A DNA stretch of 64,000 bases from Deinococcus humi (GCF_014201875.1 NZ_JACHFL010000009.1:1-64000), one strand, 5' to 3'. Shown: positions 37,086 through 46,290, counted from the first letter of the stretch. The notes: generated from the sequence alone by a model not told the origin. A program made the numbers and translations.

Positions 37086-37135
37086 CACGGTGAGAATTCC
37101 CCGCCAACTATTGGTTGGCGGGGAATTCTACCGTG
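37086..37135. repeat. Long near-perfect hairpin between regulator and HD-GYP genes
   Basis: Positions 37093-37108 pair perfectly with 37114-37129 (16 bp) around a 5-nt loop. The stem extends six more pairs outward (37086-37091 with 37130-37135) across one bulged G at 37092. No T-run follows, so it does not look like a standard terminator. It may be a small intergenic repeat element or a structured RNA. Confidence 0.75.
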
Positions 37136-37179
37136 TGAAAAGAATCATTAAAACATTAAGTTTATCGAACAGTCGGTGC

Positions 37180-37185
37180 TAGACT
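37180..37185 (+). promoter_or_regulatory. -10 box of the HD-GYP gene
   Basis: TAGACT lies 6 nt before the GTG at 37192 within an AT-rich stretch. This implies a leaderless transcript beginning at or near GTG. Confidence 0.6.
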
Positions 37186-37191
37186 TCCGCT

Positions 37192-38547
37192 GTGTCATTC
37201 CCCAGCCTCTGGTCTTATCTGTTGCTCCTGGTGGGCACAGGAACCGTGGGTTACGCCGCCTACGCCCATTATCCTGGCCTGATGGCGGGTGCGGGCGTCC
37301 TGCTGACCATCGGGGCGTGGTCCCTGGGTATGGGGTGGCGCTGGGCCGCCGTGCTGATCTATGTCGCGGCTTTCGTGGCCTCGCTGGTGCTGGCTGGTCA
37401 CTCTGCAACCGTGCAGGAGTTGCTGGGCGCGTTGATGGTGATCGGCGGTCTGGGCTACATCATCTTGCGGGAACAGAGCACCGAGCGGGAACTGGCCTGG
37501 CAGCGCAACACCCTGGTGGCCCTGCGCAACGGCAGCGAGCGACTGGCCGAGGCCCGTGATGACCAGGCGATCATCCGGGCTGGCATCGGGATCCTGAGCA
37601 CCCTGAAAGTCGCGCCCAATTTGGCCTTCGTGGCCTACCGCCAGGGCACGCCGTACATCCTGGCTGCCAAGGGGGCCTACGAGACCTTCCTGGAGCGGCC
37701 CATCCATCCCAGCCACAACGACAGCCGCAGCGTTCAGGCGGACCACTGGGTGGCCGAGGAAGCCCTGGACCTGCTCAAGAAACCGCAGCGCCGCCGTTAC
37801 CACGTGGCCCCGGTGTTTGGCCGGGCCTCCAATCATCTGGGCGTGCTGATCCTGACCCGCAACACCGACGTGGATTTCGACGAGGATGAAACCTCGGTGG
37901 TGGCCTCCTTCGCCAGGCTGCTGGGGGCACAGCTGGGGCAACTGAGCGCCATTCGCGAACTGCGCGACGCCAACGATCTGACCCTGCGCTCGCTGGGCGC
38001 CGCCCTGGAACGCCGTGACGACGACACCGGCGGCCACACCACGCGCGTGGTCAGCATGAGTCTGCGCCTGGCCCGCCGCCTCGGTTGGGACGAGGAACAG
38101 GTTCGGGCGCTGCGCTGGGGCGCGTACCTGCATGATCTGGGCAAACTGGCCATCCCCGATCACATTCTGCACAAGGGGGGGACGCTGGACGCCACCGAAC
38201 GTCAGGTGATCCAGACCCACACCACCGTGGGGTACGAGATGTTGCAGGACCTGCACTTCCTGCCCGCCGAGACCCTGGATCTGGTGCGCTACCACCACGA
38301 ACGCTGGGACGGCACCGGTTACCCGGCCAGCCTGCGCGGCCAGAACATCCCCGAAACGGCCCGGCTGTTCTCAATTGTCGACGTGTACGACGCGCTGTCC
38401 AATGCCCGTCCCTACAAGCCGGCCTGGACCCGTGAACGCGCCCTGGCCGAGATCCGCGCCCAGGCCGGGCGGCAGTTCGATCCGCAGTATGTGGACGCCT
38501 TCCTGCGCATGATGGCCGAGCAGGATGACGCCGTGATTGTGAGCTGA
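37192..38547 (+). CDS. Membrane HD-GYP c-di-GMP phosphodiesterase
   Basis: A 451-aa protein. About four hydrophobic segments fill the first 95 residues, a GAF-like domain covers about 110-255, and the HD-GYP domain ends the protein (about 265-445). The HD motif is YLHDLGKLAIPDHIL, and the GYP part is complete (HHERWDGTGYP). It should degrade c-di-GMP at the membrane in response to its sensor. It begins with GTG because the -10 box lies just upstream and no ATG fits. It follows the BTAD response regulator by 191 nt with its own promoter. Confidence 0.9.
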   Translation: MSFPSLWSYLLLLVGTGTVGYAAYAHYPGLMAGAGVLLTIGAWSLGMGWRWAAVLIYVAAFVASLVLAGHSATVQELLGALMVIGGLGYIILREQSTERELAWQRNTLVALRNGSERLAEARDDQAIIRAGIGILSTLKVAPNLAFVAYRQGTPYILAAKGAYETFLERPIHPSHNDSRSVQADHWVAEEALDLLKKPQRRRYHVAPVFGRASNHLGVLILTRNTDVDFDEDETSVVASFARLLGAQLGQLSAIRELRDANDLTLRSLGAALERRDDDTGGHTTRVVSMSLRLARRLGWDEEQVRALRWGAYLHDLGKLAIPDHILHKGGTLDATERQVIQTHTTVGYEMLQDLHFLPAETLDLVRYHHERWDGTGYPASLRGQNIPETARLFSIVDVYDALSNARPYKPAWTRERALAEIRAQAGRQFDPQYVDAFLRMMAEQDDAVIVS

Positions 38548-38716
38548 CGCGGCTGCCGAAAGCGTCTTGAACGAATTCACTCGACTTCTGGGTGCCACGC
38601 TCCCAAGTCGATTCCGCCCACAACCTGACCTGAGCGCACAGGACCTTCCGATAGTCTGCTCGCCGGGGGCATCCCGACAGCGGGCGGCCCGCTGGGGAAG
38701 CGATGAAGCAGACTGC

Positions 38717-39751
38717 TTACCGCCACTGTTCTCGCCCAGCCCCCAGCAGCGCCAGCAGCAGCGTCGGCAGGACCCCGCGCGGGCCGAGCGGCGAATCGGT
38801 GCCACGCGCCAGAAGGGCCACCACCGTACCCGTCCGGAGATTCAGGCCCAATCCCGTGCGGGTGCCACGGGCCAGACCGTCGTGCCAGCGGACCTCTCCG
38901 TCTGGGCTGGAAACCATCCAGCCGGGGGTCACGCCGCGAATGTGCCGGGGTAGGCCAGCCGGACGCAACAGGGGCGCGGGCGGCGCCCCCAGCCGCGAAG
39001 CGCCAAAACCCAGCAGATCCGCCGCCGTGCCGAACAGCCCTCCCGCTCCGACCAGCGGACCGAAGCCAGTCATGCTCCCGCCGCCCAGCGGCCCCGCAGG
39101 CCGCACCACGGCGCCCGCTGGCGTCAGCGAGACGCCCAGACCCAGCGGCCCGGTGACCCAGCCGTGCAGCGCCCGTCCATAGCCCGCCGCGCTGACCTCC
39201 TCGCCCGCCGCGTGGGCCAGGGCCAGGGCCAGCACGCCTGCGCCCAGATTGGAATACGCGAACCCTCCAGCGCTTCTGGGCGGCGCTCCGGCCAGAAGCG
39301 ACCAACGCCGCGCACTGGCAATCGCATCGGTGGCCCCCATGTTGCCGTAGGGATCATGGAACCGCGTGAAGACCGTGACCGCCGCCCGCGCCGGGTGCAT
39401 CGGCAAGCCCGCCGTGTGGGTGGACAGGGCCAGAGGAGTGAGATGGGGCGGCAGACGCGCAAACGGGCCGCCCAGACGGGCCAGCGGTATCTCCCAATCC
39501 AGCCGCCCGGCCTCCACCAGCGTCCCGGCCAGCGCCCCTGTGAAGGGCTTGGTCACGCTCGCCAATTCAAAGGCGCCGCGCGTGTCCACGCCGCCCAGTG
39601 ACAGGATTACCTGCTGCTCGCCGCGCAGTGCCGCCAGCACACCCCCGCGCCGGAAGACGCCACGGGTCAGCCCCAGCAGCGCCCCAGTGTCTATCCCGAT
39701 TACCGCCGAGACGCGGGCGAGGGCTAGTTTCACGGGATCACGGCGGAACAT
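38717..39751 (-). CDS. Beta-lactamase-fold serine hydrolase
   Basis: A 344-aa penicillin-binding-like/class C beta-lactamase-family protein. The active-site Ser lies in SVTKPF (SxxK) near residue 67 and the YxN triad element in YSNLGAG near 158. The expected third motif (HxG or KTG type) appears as WHDGLARGT near 295. There is no signal peptide, so a cytoplasmic esterase or peptidase-like role is likely rather than antibiotic resistance. The start is placed at the ATG after GAGGT; a GTG 33 nt upstream is possible. It is divergent from the oligopeptidase. Confidence 0.8.
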   Translation of the reverse strand: MFRRDPVKLALARVSAVIGIDTGALLGLTRGVFRRGGVLAALRGEQQVILSLGGVDTRGAFELASVTKPFTGALAGTLVEAGRLDWEIPLARLGGPFARLPPHLTPLALSTHTAGLPMHPARAAVTVFTRFHDPYGNMGATDAIASARRWSLLAGAPPRSAGGFAYSNLGAGVLALALAHAAGEEVSAAGYGRALHGWVTGPLGLGVSLTPAGAVVRPAGPLGGGSMTGFGPLVGAGGLFGTAADLLGFGASRLGAPPAPLLRPAGLPRHIRGVTPGWMVSSPDGEVRWHDGLARGTRTGLGLNLRTGTVVALLARGTDSPLGPRGVLPTLLLALLGAGREQWR

Positions 39752-39787
39752 GACCTCAAAATATCGTCCCTCTGCCCCGCCCACTGT

Positions 39788-39793
39788 TACGCT
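39788..39793 (+). promoter_or_regulatory. -10 box of the oligopeptidase gene
   Basis: TACGCT ends 6 nt before the ATG at 39800 without a ribosome-binding site between, implying a leaderless message. Confidence 0.55.
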
Positions 39794-39799
39794 CTGGGC

Positions 39800-41881
39800 A
39801 TGCCTGATCGTTCAGAAACCCGGCCACCCGACGCAGAGCGGCAAACCATCACCCACATCATTCATGGCGAGCAGCGCCTGGACGACTACCACTGGCTCAA
39901 GACGCGCGGCAAGGCCGACGCCGGCGTGCTGGGCCATCTGGAGGCCGAGAACGCCTACCTGGACACGGTGATGTTGCCTCTGCGCGAGACGCAGGCAGCG
40001 ATCTACCGTGAACTCCTCTCGCACCTGCAGGAGGACGACGAGCAGCCCCCCCTTCAGGACGGCGAATGGCTGTATTTCACGCGCACGTTGGAGGGCAAGG
40101 CGCACCCGGTCTTCCTGCGCCGCCCGCACGCCGGAGGGGACGAGCAGCTCCTGCTGGACGTGAACGCACTGACGAAGAGCGAGGGCCTGGACAACGTGTG
40201 GGTCTCTCACACCCGCCCCAGCCCGGATGGCCGCTACTGGGCCTACCTGATGGACCGGACCGGGCAGGAGGTCTGGGAACTGCGCGTGCTGGACATCCGG
40301 ACCGGGGAGCTGGCCGAGCCTGCACTGACCGGCCTCAGCGGCTGGACCCTGGCCTGGCATGCCGACAGCTCGGCCCTGCTGTACGCCACCGAGGACGACA
40401 CCCAGCGTGCCGACCGGATCTGGCGACACACGCTCGGGCAGCCCCAGGGCGCCGACGAACTGCTGTTCCAGGAGGATGACCCCACCTTCCGGGTGGGCGC
40501 GGGCCTCTCGGAGAATGGGGCAACCCTGCTGATCGCCAGTGAGGCGAACATGGCCCAGGAATGGCTGGCGCTGGACGCCCGCGACGCTGGCGCCACACCC
40601 CAGACCGTCCTGCCGCGCGAACGGGGCACCGAGGCCACCCTGGCCGACGGCGGCGATCACTGGCTGGTCCTGACCAACGCCGGGGGCGCGGAGGAATTCA
40701 AGCTGGTGCGGCTGCCCAAAGACGGCGAGCTGGATCTCGGGGCCGCCGCCGAGGTGTTGCCCTACACCGCCGAGCGCTACCTGACGGGCATGCACCTGTT
40801 CAAGGACCACCTGCTGCTGTCGGGCCGCGAGGGCGGCTTCACGCGTCTGTGGGTGCTGCCACGCAGCGCGGACGGCTACGGCGCGGCCCGCCGGGTGGAG
40901 TTCCCGGAAGACAGCGCCACCGTCCGCATTGGCGGCAACCGGGTGTACGAGACCGACACGGCGCGCATCCTCTACACCAGCCTGACCCGGCCGACCGAAC
41001 ATCTGGATCTCAATCTGGACACGCTGGAGACCACGCTGATCAAGGCCACGCCGGTCCCGAACTACGACCCTTCCCAGTACGTCTCCGAAATGGTCTGGGC
41101 CACGGCGGATGACGGCGAACAGGTGCCTGTGAGCGTGGTGCGCCGCCGCGACACGGTTCTGCCTGCGCCGACGCTGCTGTACGGCTATGGCAGCTACGGC
41201 ATTCCCGTGGACCCGGCGTTTTCCATGACCCGGCTGCCGCTGCTGGACCGGGGTTGGGTCTGGGCCATCGCGCACATCCGGGGCGGCTCGGAGCGCGGGC
41301 GGGGCTGGTACGACGCGGGCCGGTTGAAGAACAAGATGAACACCTTTACCGACTTCGTGGCGGCAGGCGAACACCTGCGGGCAACGGGTCTGGCGGGCGA
41401 TCTGGTGGCGATGGGCCGCAGCGCGGGCGGGTTGCTGATGGGCGCAGTCGTGAACCTGCGTCCAGACCTGTGGAAAGCCGCCTTCGTGGGTGTGCCGTTC
41501 GTGGACGTGCTGAGCACCATGCTGGACGCCAGCATTCCGCTGACCACTGCCGAGTACGACGAGTGGGGCAATCCCAACGACGCGGGAGCCTACGCCACCA
41601 TGCGCGCCTACAGCCCCTACGACAACCTGAAGGCAGGCGTGTACCCACACCTGTTCGTCTCCACCGGCCTCAATGATCCGCGCGTGGCGTACTGGGAGCC
41701 GGCCAAGTACGTGGCGCGGCTGCGAACCCTGCGCCAGTCTGGCAGCGGCATGCTGGTCCTCAAAACCAACATGGGCGCGGGTCACGGCGGCAGCAGCAGC
41801 CGTTACGACGCCCTGAACGAGGCGGCGGAGGAATACGCCTTCGCGCTGGCGGCGGTGAACGGGGACTTGCAGGGAGAATAA
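39800..41881 (+). CDS. ptrB: Oligopeptidase B (prolyl oligopeptidase family)
   Basis: A 693-aa serine peptidase of family S9. The N-terminal part (about 1-400) is the beta-propeller. The catalytic alpha/beta-hydrolase end has HIRGGSERGRGWYDAG near 493, the nucleophile in GRSAGGLL near 537, and the final GAGHGGSSSRYD with the catalytic His near 662. The overall pattern is that of oligopeptidase B, which cuts after basic residues in small peptides. It is cytoplasmic and has no signal. It lies divergently from the beta-lactamase-fold gene. Confidence 0.88.
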   Translation: MPDRSETRPPDAERQTITHIIHGEQRLDDYHWLKTRGKADAGVLGHLEAENAYLDTVMLPLRETQAAIYRELLSHLQEDDEQPPLQDGEWLYFTRTLEGKAHPVFLRRPHAGGDEQLLLDVNALTKSEGLDNVWVSHTRPSPDGRYWAYLMDRTGQEVWELRVLDIRTGELAEPALTGLSGWTLAWHADSSALLYATEDDTQRADRIWRHTLGQPQGADELLFQEDDPTFRVGAGLSENGATLLIASEANMAQEWLALDARDAGATPQTVLPRERGTEATLADGGDHWLVLTNAGGAEEFKLVRLPKDGELDLGAAAEVLPYTAERYLTGMHLFKDHLLLSGREGGFTRLWVLPRSADGYGAARRVEFPEDSATVRIGGNRVYETDTARILYTSLTRPTEHLDLNLDTLETTLIKATPVPNYDPSQYVSEMVWATADDGEQVPVSVVRRRDTVLPAPTLLYGYGSYGIPVDPAFSMTRLPLLDRGWVWAIAHIRGGSERGRGWYDAGRLKNKMNTFTDFVAAGEHLRATGLAGDLVAMGRSAGGLLMGAVVNLRPDLWKAAFVGVPFVDVLSTMLDASIPLTTAEYDEWGNPNDAGAYATMRAYSPYDNLKAGVYPHLFVSTGLNDPRVAYWEPAKYVARLRTLRQSGSGMLVLKTNMGAGHGGSSSRYDALNEAAEEYAFALAAVNGDLQGE

Positions 41882-41942
41882 TTGCGGGGATGAGACGACG
41901 GCAGCGCTGGTTTCATCCGGGCTTCGGCTGACCGGACGGCGC

Positions 41943-41948
41943 TACCCT
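41943..41948 (+). promoter_or_regulatory. -10 box of the dienelactone hydrolase gene
   Basis: TACCCT lies 5 nt before the ATG at 41954. The upstream spacing does not fit the 11-bp repeat of the SARP-type promoters. Confidence 0.5.
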
Positions 41949-41953
41949 GGACT

Positions 41954-42676
41954 ATGATTTCACCTGAACAAATTGAGACTGTCCAGGTTCACTCCAGGGG
42001 CCGCTGCCTGCCCGCCTATCTCGCGCGCCCCGCCGTCACGGATGGGAACGCGCCGGGCGTGCTGGTCCTGCACGAGGCGTTCGGGCTGAACGACGACATC
42101 CGGGGCATCGCGAACCGTTTCGCGCAGGCGGGTTACATCGCCCTCGCGGTGGACCTGTTCGCCGAGCAAAACCGCGTGGTCTGCATGACCCGCATGTTGT
42201 CGGGCATCTTCCTGAATTCGCTGGAGCACGGGGGCGTGCACGACACCCGCGCGGCCCTGACCGTGCTGAGCGAAATGGACGGCGTCGACGCCTCCCGGCT
42301 GGGGGCGGTGGGGTTCTGCATGGGCGGCAGCCTGGCGGTGGCAATGGCCTGTACCGATGAGCGCGTGCAGGCCATCGCCCCGTATTACGGCTTCAATCCG
42401 CGCCCGCTGGAGGCCGTGCGGCGCAGCTGTCCGGTGGTGGGCAGCTACCCCGGCAAAGATCCCACCACCGGGCAGGGCGAGCAGCTCCGCGCCGCCCTCA
42501 CGGCGGCGGGCATTCCCAACGACATCAAGCTCTACGAGGGCGCCAGACACTCGTTCGCCAATGACGGCCCCAACTTCGACGCCGTTGCCAGCGTGGACGC
42601 CTGGAACCGGGTGATGGCATTTTTCGACGAGCATGTGGTTGGAGCGGGTCAGAACAGGTTGGCAGGCAGGGGCTAG
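41954..42676 (+). CDS. Dienelactone hydrolase family protein
   Basis: A 240-aa alpha/beta hydrolase of the DLH group. The nucleophile is Cys in GFCMGGS near 119, which is typical of dienelactone hydrolases, and the His lies in ARHSFAND near 198. The acid is probably the Asp in PGKDP. It may open lactone rings or act as a general esterase. It is cytoplasmic and has a leaderless-type start. It converges with the MFS transporter gene 19 nt away. Confidence 0.88.
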   Translation: MISPEQIETVQVHSRGRCLPAYLARPAVTDGNAPGVLVLHEAFGLNDDIRGIANRFAQAGYIALAVDLFAEQNRVVCMTRMLSGIFLNSLEHGGVHDTRAALTVLSEMDGVDASRLGAVGFCMGGSLAVAMACTDERVQAIAPYYGFNPRPLEAVRRSCPVVGSYPGKDPTTGQGEQLRAALTAAGIPNDIKLYEGARHSFANDGPNFDAVASVDAWNRVMAFFDEHVVGAGQNRLAGRG

Positions 42677-42708
42677 GCCCCCGCAACACACCCTCTCAGC
42701 GGGGGGCC
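42676..42708. terminator. Hairpin between convergent genes
   Basis: GGCCCCCGC (42676-42684) pairs with GCGGGGGGCC (42699-42708) with one bulged base. It overlaps both stop-codon regions. No T-run is present, so its terminator role is uncertain. Confidence 0.45.
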
Positions 42709-43928
42709 GGGGCCAGATCGCGCAGCGCCCAGCGCAGCCCCCAGGCGGTCAGGAATCCAGTCGCGGCCAGCAACAGCCACGGCAGGGCAGGCCAGCCCAG
42801 GCTCGCCCCCGCGTCCACCAGCCAGCCGCCCAGCACGCTGCCCAGCGCCCCACCTATGCCCAGACTGATCGCGCTGAAGCCAAAATAGCTGCCGACCTGC
42901 CCAGCTGGCGCGAAACGGGCGGTCAGCGTCTGTTGCGTGGGATAGACCAGCATGGTGCCCAGGCTGTACAGGCCCACGCACAGCAGCAGCGCGCCGAAGC
43001 CATCGGCCAGCGCCATCAGGCCCAGTGCCAGGCCCACCGTGCACACCGCCAGCGTCAGCACGGTGCGGACGCGCAGGTAGCGCTCGGCGAGGCGCAGCAG
43101 CGGATATTGCAGCGCCACTGCCAGACCCGCCGACACCGCGTACAGCGGTCCTGTGGCCTGCGGCCCGGCCAGCGCGATGGCCTTGAGGGTAATGGCCACG
43201 TTGATCTGCGTGCTCAGCAGAAAGTACCCGATCAACACCAGCGTGAACCGGCGAAAGGGAGCGTTGGCGGCGGCGGCCCGCAACCCGGCCATGCCGCTGC
43301 CCGGCGGTCGGCTGGGCGGGCGCACATGCGGGAGGGTCAGGCCCATCACGGCGGCAGCCACCAGATACACCGACGCCGAGGCCAGCGCCGCCACCTGAAA
43401 GCCCAGTCCCAGCAGCGCCGCGCCGATCAGGGGACCGGTGACCATGCCCAGGTTGCCCGAGATGCTGGTCAAGCTGAACAGCCGCGTGCGGTGTGCGGGA
43501 TGGGTGACTGCCGTGATCGCCGCGTTTTTGGGCGCGTCGAACAGGCCTCCCCCGATGCCCGCCAGCAGGGCCGAGGCCAGCAGGATGGGCAGGGTGCCGC
43601 TGAAGGCCATCCACGCGAAGCCCAGCGAGCGCAGCACGCATCCGGCCAGGATCAGGGGCTTTGGCCCCACCCGGTCGGCCCACGCCCCGCCCAGCACCGT
43701 CAGGCCCTGCTGCGTCAGCTGGCGCAGCCCCAGCACCAGCCCCACGCTGGCCGCCGCCCAGCCCAGTCCCCCAGAGGCCACCGAACCCGCAAAATGCACC
43801 GTCACCAGCGGAATCACGGCGAAGAACCCGCCCCACATCAGGAAGTTGGACGCGATCAGTCCCAGTTGCGCCCCCGACAGGCGCAGGGGGGGCGGCGGGG
43901 CTGGCGGAGCGGGAGCGGTGACCGTCAC
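42696..43928 (-). CDS. Major facilitator superfamily transporter
   Basis: A 410-aa membrane protein with about 12 hydrophobic segments. A short Pro-rich start leads to the first helix. The loop between helices 2 and 3 carries AWADRVGPKPL, a variant of the MFS motif GxxxDRxGRR. It is a drug- or metabolite-type exporter by family; the substrate cannot be inferred. The start is GTG with AGGAG just upstream. The rodA stop lies about 28 nt further upstream, so it may be co-transcribed with rodA on the minus strand. Confidence 0.85.
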   Translation of the reverse strand: MTVTAPAPPAPPPPLRLSGAQLGLIASNFLMWGGFFAVIPLVTVHFAGSVASGGLGWAAASVGLVLGLRQLTQQGLTVLGGAWADRVGPKPLILAGCVLRSLGFAWMAFSGTLPILLASALLAGIGGGLFDAPKNAAITAVTHPAHRTRLFSLTSISGNLGMVTGPLIGAALLGLGFQVAALASASVYLVAAAVMGLTLPHVRPPSRPPGSGMAGLRAAAANAPFRRFTLVLIGYFLLSTQINVAITLKAIALAGPQATGPLYAVSAGLAVALQYPLLRLAERYLRVRTVLTLAVCTVGLALGLMALADGFGALLLCVGLYSLGTMLVYPTQQTLTARFAPAGQVGSYFGFSAISLGIGGALGSVLGGWLVDAGASLGWPALPWLLLAATGFLTAWGLRWALRDLAPAPR

Positions 43929-43956
43929 TCCTGTACCGTCCGGGTCTGCCGCGCGT

Positions 43957-45036
43957 TCAGATCGATCCCTCGAAGCGGTCCCGGTAGATCACGTAGGCCA
44001 GCCCCAGCGTCGCCAGGGTGCTGACCAGACTGCTCAAGCCGTAGCTGATCAGCGGCAGCGTGATTCCGGTCAGCGGCAGTACCCCCAGCGCCGCGCCGAT
44101 GTTTTCCAGCGCCTGAAAGCCCACCTGGCCCAGCACGCCCGCAAACAGGATCTGGTCCTGCAGGCGCGGCGAGCCCGCCGCCATCCCCGCCAATCCCCAG
44201 AACAGCAGACCGTACAGGGCCAGCACCGCCAAGCCGCCCACAAGCCCCTGCTCCTCAGCCCAGGTGCTGAAGGCGAAATCGGTGTGTGCTTCGGGCAGGA
44301 AGCCGTTGTGCGACTGGCTGCCCCCCTTGTAGCCCTTGCCCTGCACGCCGCCCGATCCCACCGCGATGGTGCTCTGAATCACCTGATACCCCGCTCCGCG
44401 CGGGTCCTGGTACGGATCGAGGAAGATGGTCAGGCGCTTTTGCTGATACGGCTCCAGGTGCGGGTACAGCACTGTCGGCACGGCAGCGCCCACCAGCAGC
44501 ACGGCCAGCAGCGCGTGCCACCACGGAATGCGGGCGGCCAGCAGCATCACGCCGAAGATGACGCTCAGCACCAGCGCCCCGCCAATGTCCGACACGGCCA
44601 CCAGCCCCACAGCAGGCAGGAACACCGCGAAGGCCCACAGGTAGGTTTTCAGGCCCCTGTAGCCGGCGCGTAAGACCACGGCCAGCATGAGGATCAAGGC
44701 GAATTTCAGGATTTCCAGCGGCTGGAATTGCAGAGGACCGAATTCGATCCAGTTGCGCTGGCCGTTGATCTCGCGGCCAATGAGGAAGGTGCTGGCCTGC
44801 AGCACCAGGGCGGTCCCGAACACCCACGGCGCGAAAGCGTAGATGCGGTCCCGGCCCGCCCACCACAGCAGCGCCAGTGGAACGGCGGCCAGGGCCACCC
44901 CGACGAGTTGCTTGGTGAAAATGCCCGGCGCAGCGCGCGGTGACAGCGCCGCGGTACTGACCGTCATCAGCCCCACCAGCAACAGCGCCGCAATCACCAG
45001 CGGAAAACGCAGGTCATACTTGAAAGCTTCCCTCAC
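43957..45036 (-). CDS. rodA: RodA/FtsW-family SEDS glycosyltransferase
   Basis: A 359-aa polytopic protein of the SEDS family that polymerises peptidoglycan strands. Family features seen: PLQFQPLEILK in the central region, the extended loop GSGGVQGKGYKGGSQS, the following EAHTDFAFSTWAEEQGL (FtsW/RodA signature) and GITLPLISYG near the C-terminus. Length and the lack of an extended tail favour RodA (elongation) over FtsW. The start is placed at a GTG 6 nt behind a -10-like TAGCCT at 45043-45048; a GTG two codons upstream sits right against that box. It precedes minE on the same strand. Confidence 0.85.
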   Translation of the reverse strand: MREAFKYDLRFPLVIAALLLVGLMTVSTAALSPRAAPGIFTKQLVGVALAAVPLALLWWAGRDRIYAFAPWVFGTALVLQASTFLIGREINGQRNWIEFGPLQFQPLEILKFALILMLAVVLRAGYRGLKTYLWAFAVFLPAVGLVAVSDIGGALVLSVIFGVMLLAARIPWWHALLAVLLVGAAVPTVLYPHLEPYQQKRLTIFLDPYQDPRGAGYQVIQSTIAVGSGGVQGKGYKGGSQSHNGFLPEAHTDFAFSTWAEEQGLVGGLAVLALYGLLFWGLAGMAAGSPRLQDQILFAGVLGQVGFQALENIGAALGVLPLTGITLPLISYGLSSLVSTLATLGLAYVIYRDRFEGSI

Positions 45037-45042
45037 GACCAC

Positions 45043-45048
45043 AGGCTA
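45043..45048 (-). promoter_or_regulatory. -10 box of rodA
   Basis: Read on the minus strand this is TAGCCT, 6 nt before the GTG at 45036. It supports the shorter start over the GTG at 45042. Confidence 0.5.
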
Positions 45049-45236
45049 CGGCACTGGCGCAGCACAGACATAGTGGGTCCATGAGGGTTGAGGACGGCGG
45101 GAAAACCTGTGTCCCGGGCCTGGAGTTCGGTTGGCCTGGGCCTGCTGCTGGGCGCAGCCATGGGAAGGCCCAGAGCAAATCAGCGCCGCCAGACCTCATC
45201 AGTCCGGTGGCGCTGGCCAAAAGGCACCCAGGGCCT

Positions 45237-45488
45237 TCAGGGCTTGGTGCGGCCCTGCGCGTTCTCGTCGATGGGGATGTTGGCCAGCAGCACCACCATG
45301 TCGCCGCGCTGCTCGATCTCGATGCTGCTATGGCCAGTGGGGAAATAGCGCTGCACGACTTCCAGCAGATCATTCCTGAGCGCCTCGACCTTGCCGGGGG
45401 GAATCTGGGCGCGGTCATAGGCCAGCACCAGTTCCAGGCGGTCTTTCAGGGTCTCCTTGGTCCGTCCACGCTTGAGCCAGGAAAACAT
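45237..45488 (-). CDS. minE: Cell-division site factor MinE
   Basis: An 83-aa MinE. The N-terminal amphipathic start MFSWLKRGRTKETLKDRLEL is the MinD-binding/membrane part, and VLLANIPIDENAQGR closes the topological-specificity domain. It is the partner that stimulates MinD ATPase and drives pole-to-pole patterning. It begins 1 nt after the minD stop, so the two are translationally coupled. A longer open frame upstream overlaps minD and is rejected. No minC is adjacent. Confidence 0.93.
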   Translation of the reverse strand: MFSWLKRGRTKETLKDRLELVLAYDRAQIPPGKVEALRNDLLEVVQRYFPTGHSSIEIEQRGDMVVLLANIPIDENAQGRTKP

Positions 45489-45489
45489 G

Positions 45490-46290
45490 TCAGGCCCCCC
45501 CGAACAGACGGCGCAGGGCAGCCAGGAATCCACCCTCCACATCGGGTTTGGGGTACGGCACGTCTTCACCCTTCAGGCGGCGGGCCGTCGCCATGAAAGC
45601 CTCGCCCGCGCGGGTCTTGCCCAGCACGGCGGGCTCGCCCACGTTGGTGGACACGATTATGCCCTCGTCTTCAGGCACCACGCCAATGGGCTTGACCCCC
45701 AGGATGTCCAGAATATCGGCCTCGGACAGCATGTTGCCGCTGGCGACCATCTTGGGGCGCAGGCGGTTGATGACCAGCCGAATTTCATTGACCTGCTGCG
45801 CCTCAAGCAGACCGATGATGCGGTCCGCGTCGCGCACGCTGGAGACCTCGGGGTTGACCACCACCAACGCGCCCGTCGCCGGGGCCGCCGCCGTCTTGAA
45901 GCCCGACTCGATCCCGGCGGGCGAATCGATCAGCACGCGGTCAAAGCCCTCGGTCTCGATCAGGCCGCGCACGACGTCCTTGAAGACTTCGGGGTCCAGC
46001 GCGTCCTTGTCGCGGGTCTGGCTGGCCGGCAGCAGGTGCAGGTTCTCGATGCGCTTGTCGCGGATCAGGGCCTGACTCATGCGGCACTTGCCCTCCAGCA
46101 CATCAATCAGGTCAAAAACCACCCGCGATTCCAGACCCATGACCACGTCCAGGTTCCGCAGGCCCACGTCCACATCAATGACCACAACCTTCTCGCCGAG
46201 CTTGGCAAGCGCCGCTCCAATATTCGCGGTGGTCGTGGTTTTTCCCACGCCACCCTTGCCCGACGTGACCACAATTACCTTAGCATCCAT
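45490..46290 (-). CDS. minD: Septum-site ATPase MinD
   Basis: A 266-aa deviant-Walker ATPase. The P-loop KGGVGKTTTTAN is at about 11-22, with VIDVDVGLRNLD after it, and the C-terminus is an amphipathic membrane-targeting helix (GGFLAALRRLFGGA). It recruits the division inhibitor to the membrane and is cycled by MinE. The ATG is backed by a TACACT box 8 nt upstream (46299-46304), so the message is leaderless. A frame extended 40 codons upstream is not supported. Confidence 0.95.
   Translation of the reverse strand: MDAKVIVVTSGKGGVGKTTTTANIGAALAKLGEKVVVIDVDVGLRNLDVVMGLESRVVFDLIDVLEGKCRMSQALIRDKRIENLHLLPASQTRDKDALDPEVFKDVVRGLIETEGFDRVLIDSPAGIESGFKTAAAPATGALVVVNPEVSSVRDADRIIGLLEAQQVNEIRLVINRLRPKMVASGNMLSEADILDILGVKPIGVVPEDEGIIVSTNVGEPAVLGKTRAGEAFMATARRLKGEDVPYPKPDVEGGFLAALRRLFGGA

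Noticed and set aside
38717..39751. Secreted beta-lactamase conferring antibiotic resistance
   Set aside because: The SxxK and YxN motifs are present but there is no signal peptide and the family includes many esterases and peptidases.
45489..45569. Extended MinE start
   Set aside because: The upstream frame overlaps minD and has no ribosome-binding site. The conserved MFSWLKRG start at 45488 is coupled to the minD stop.
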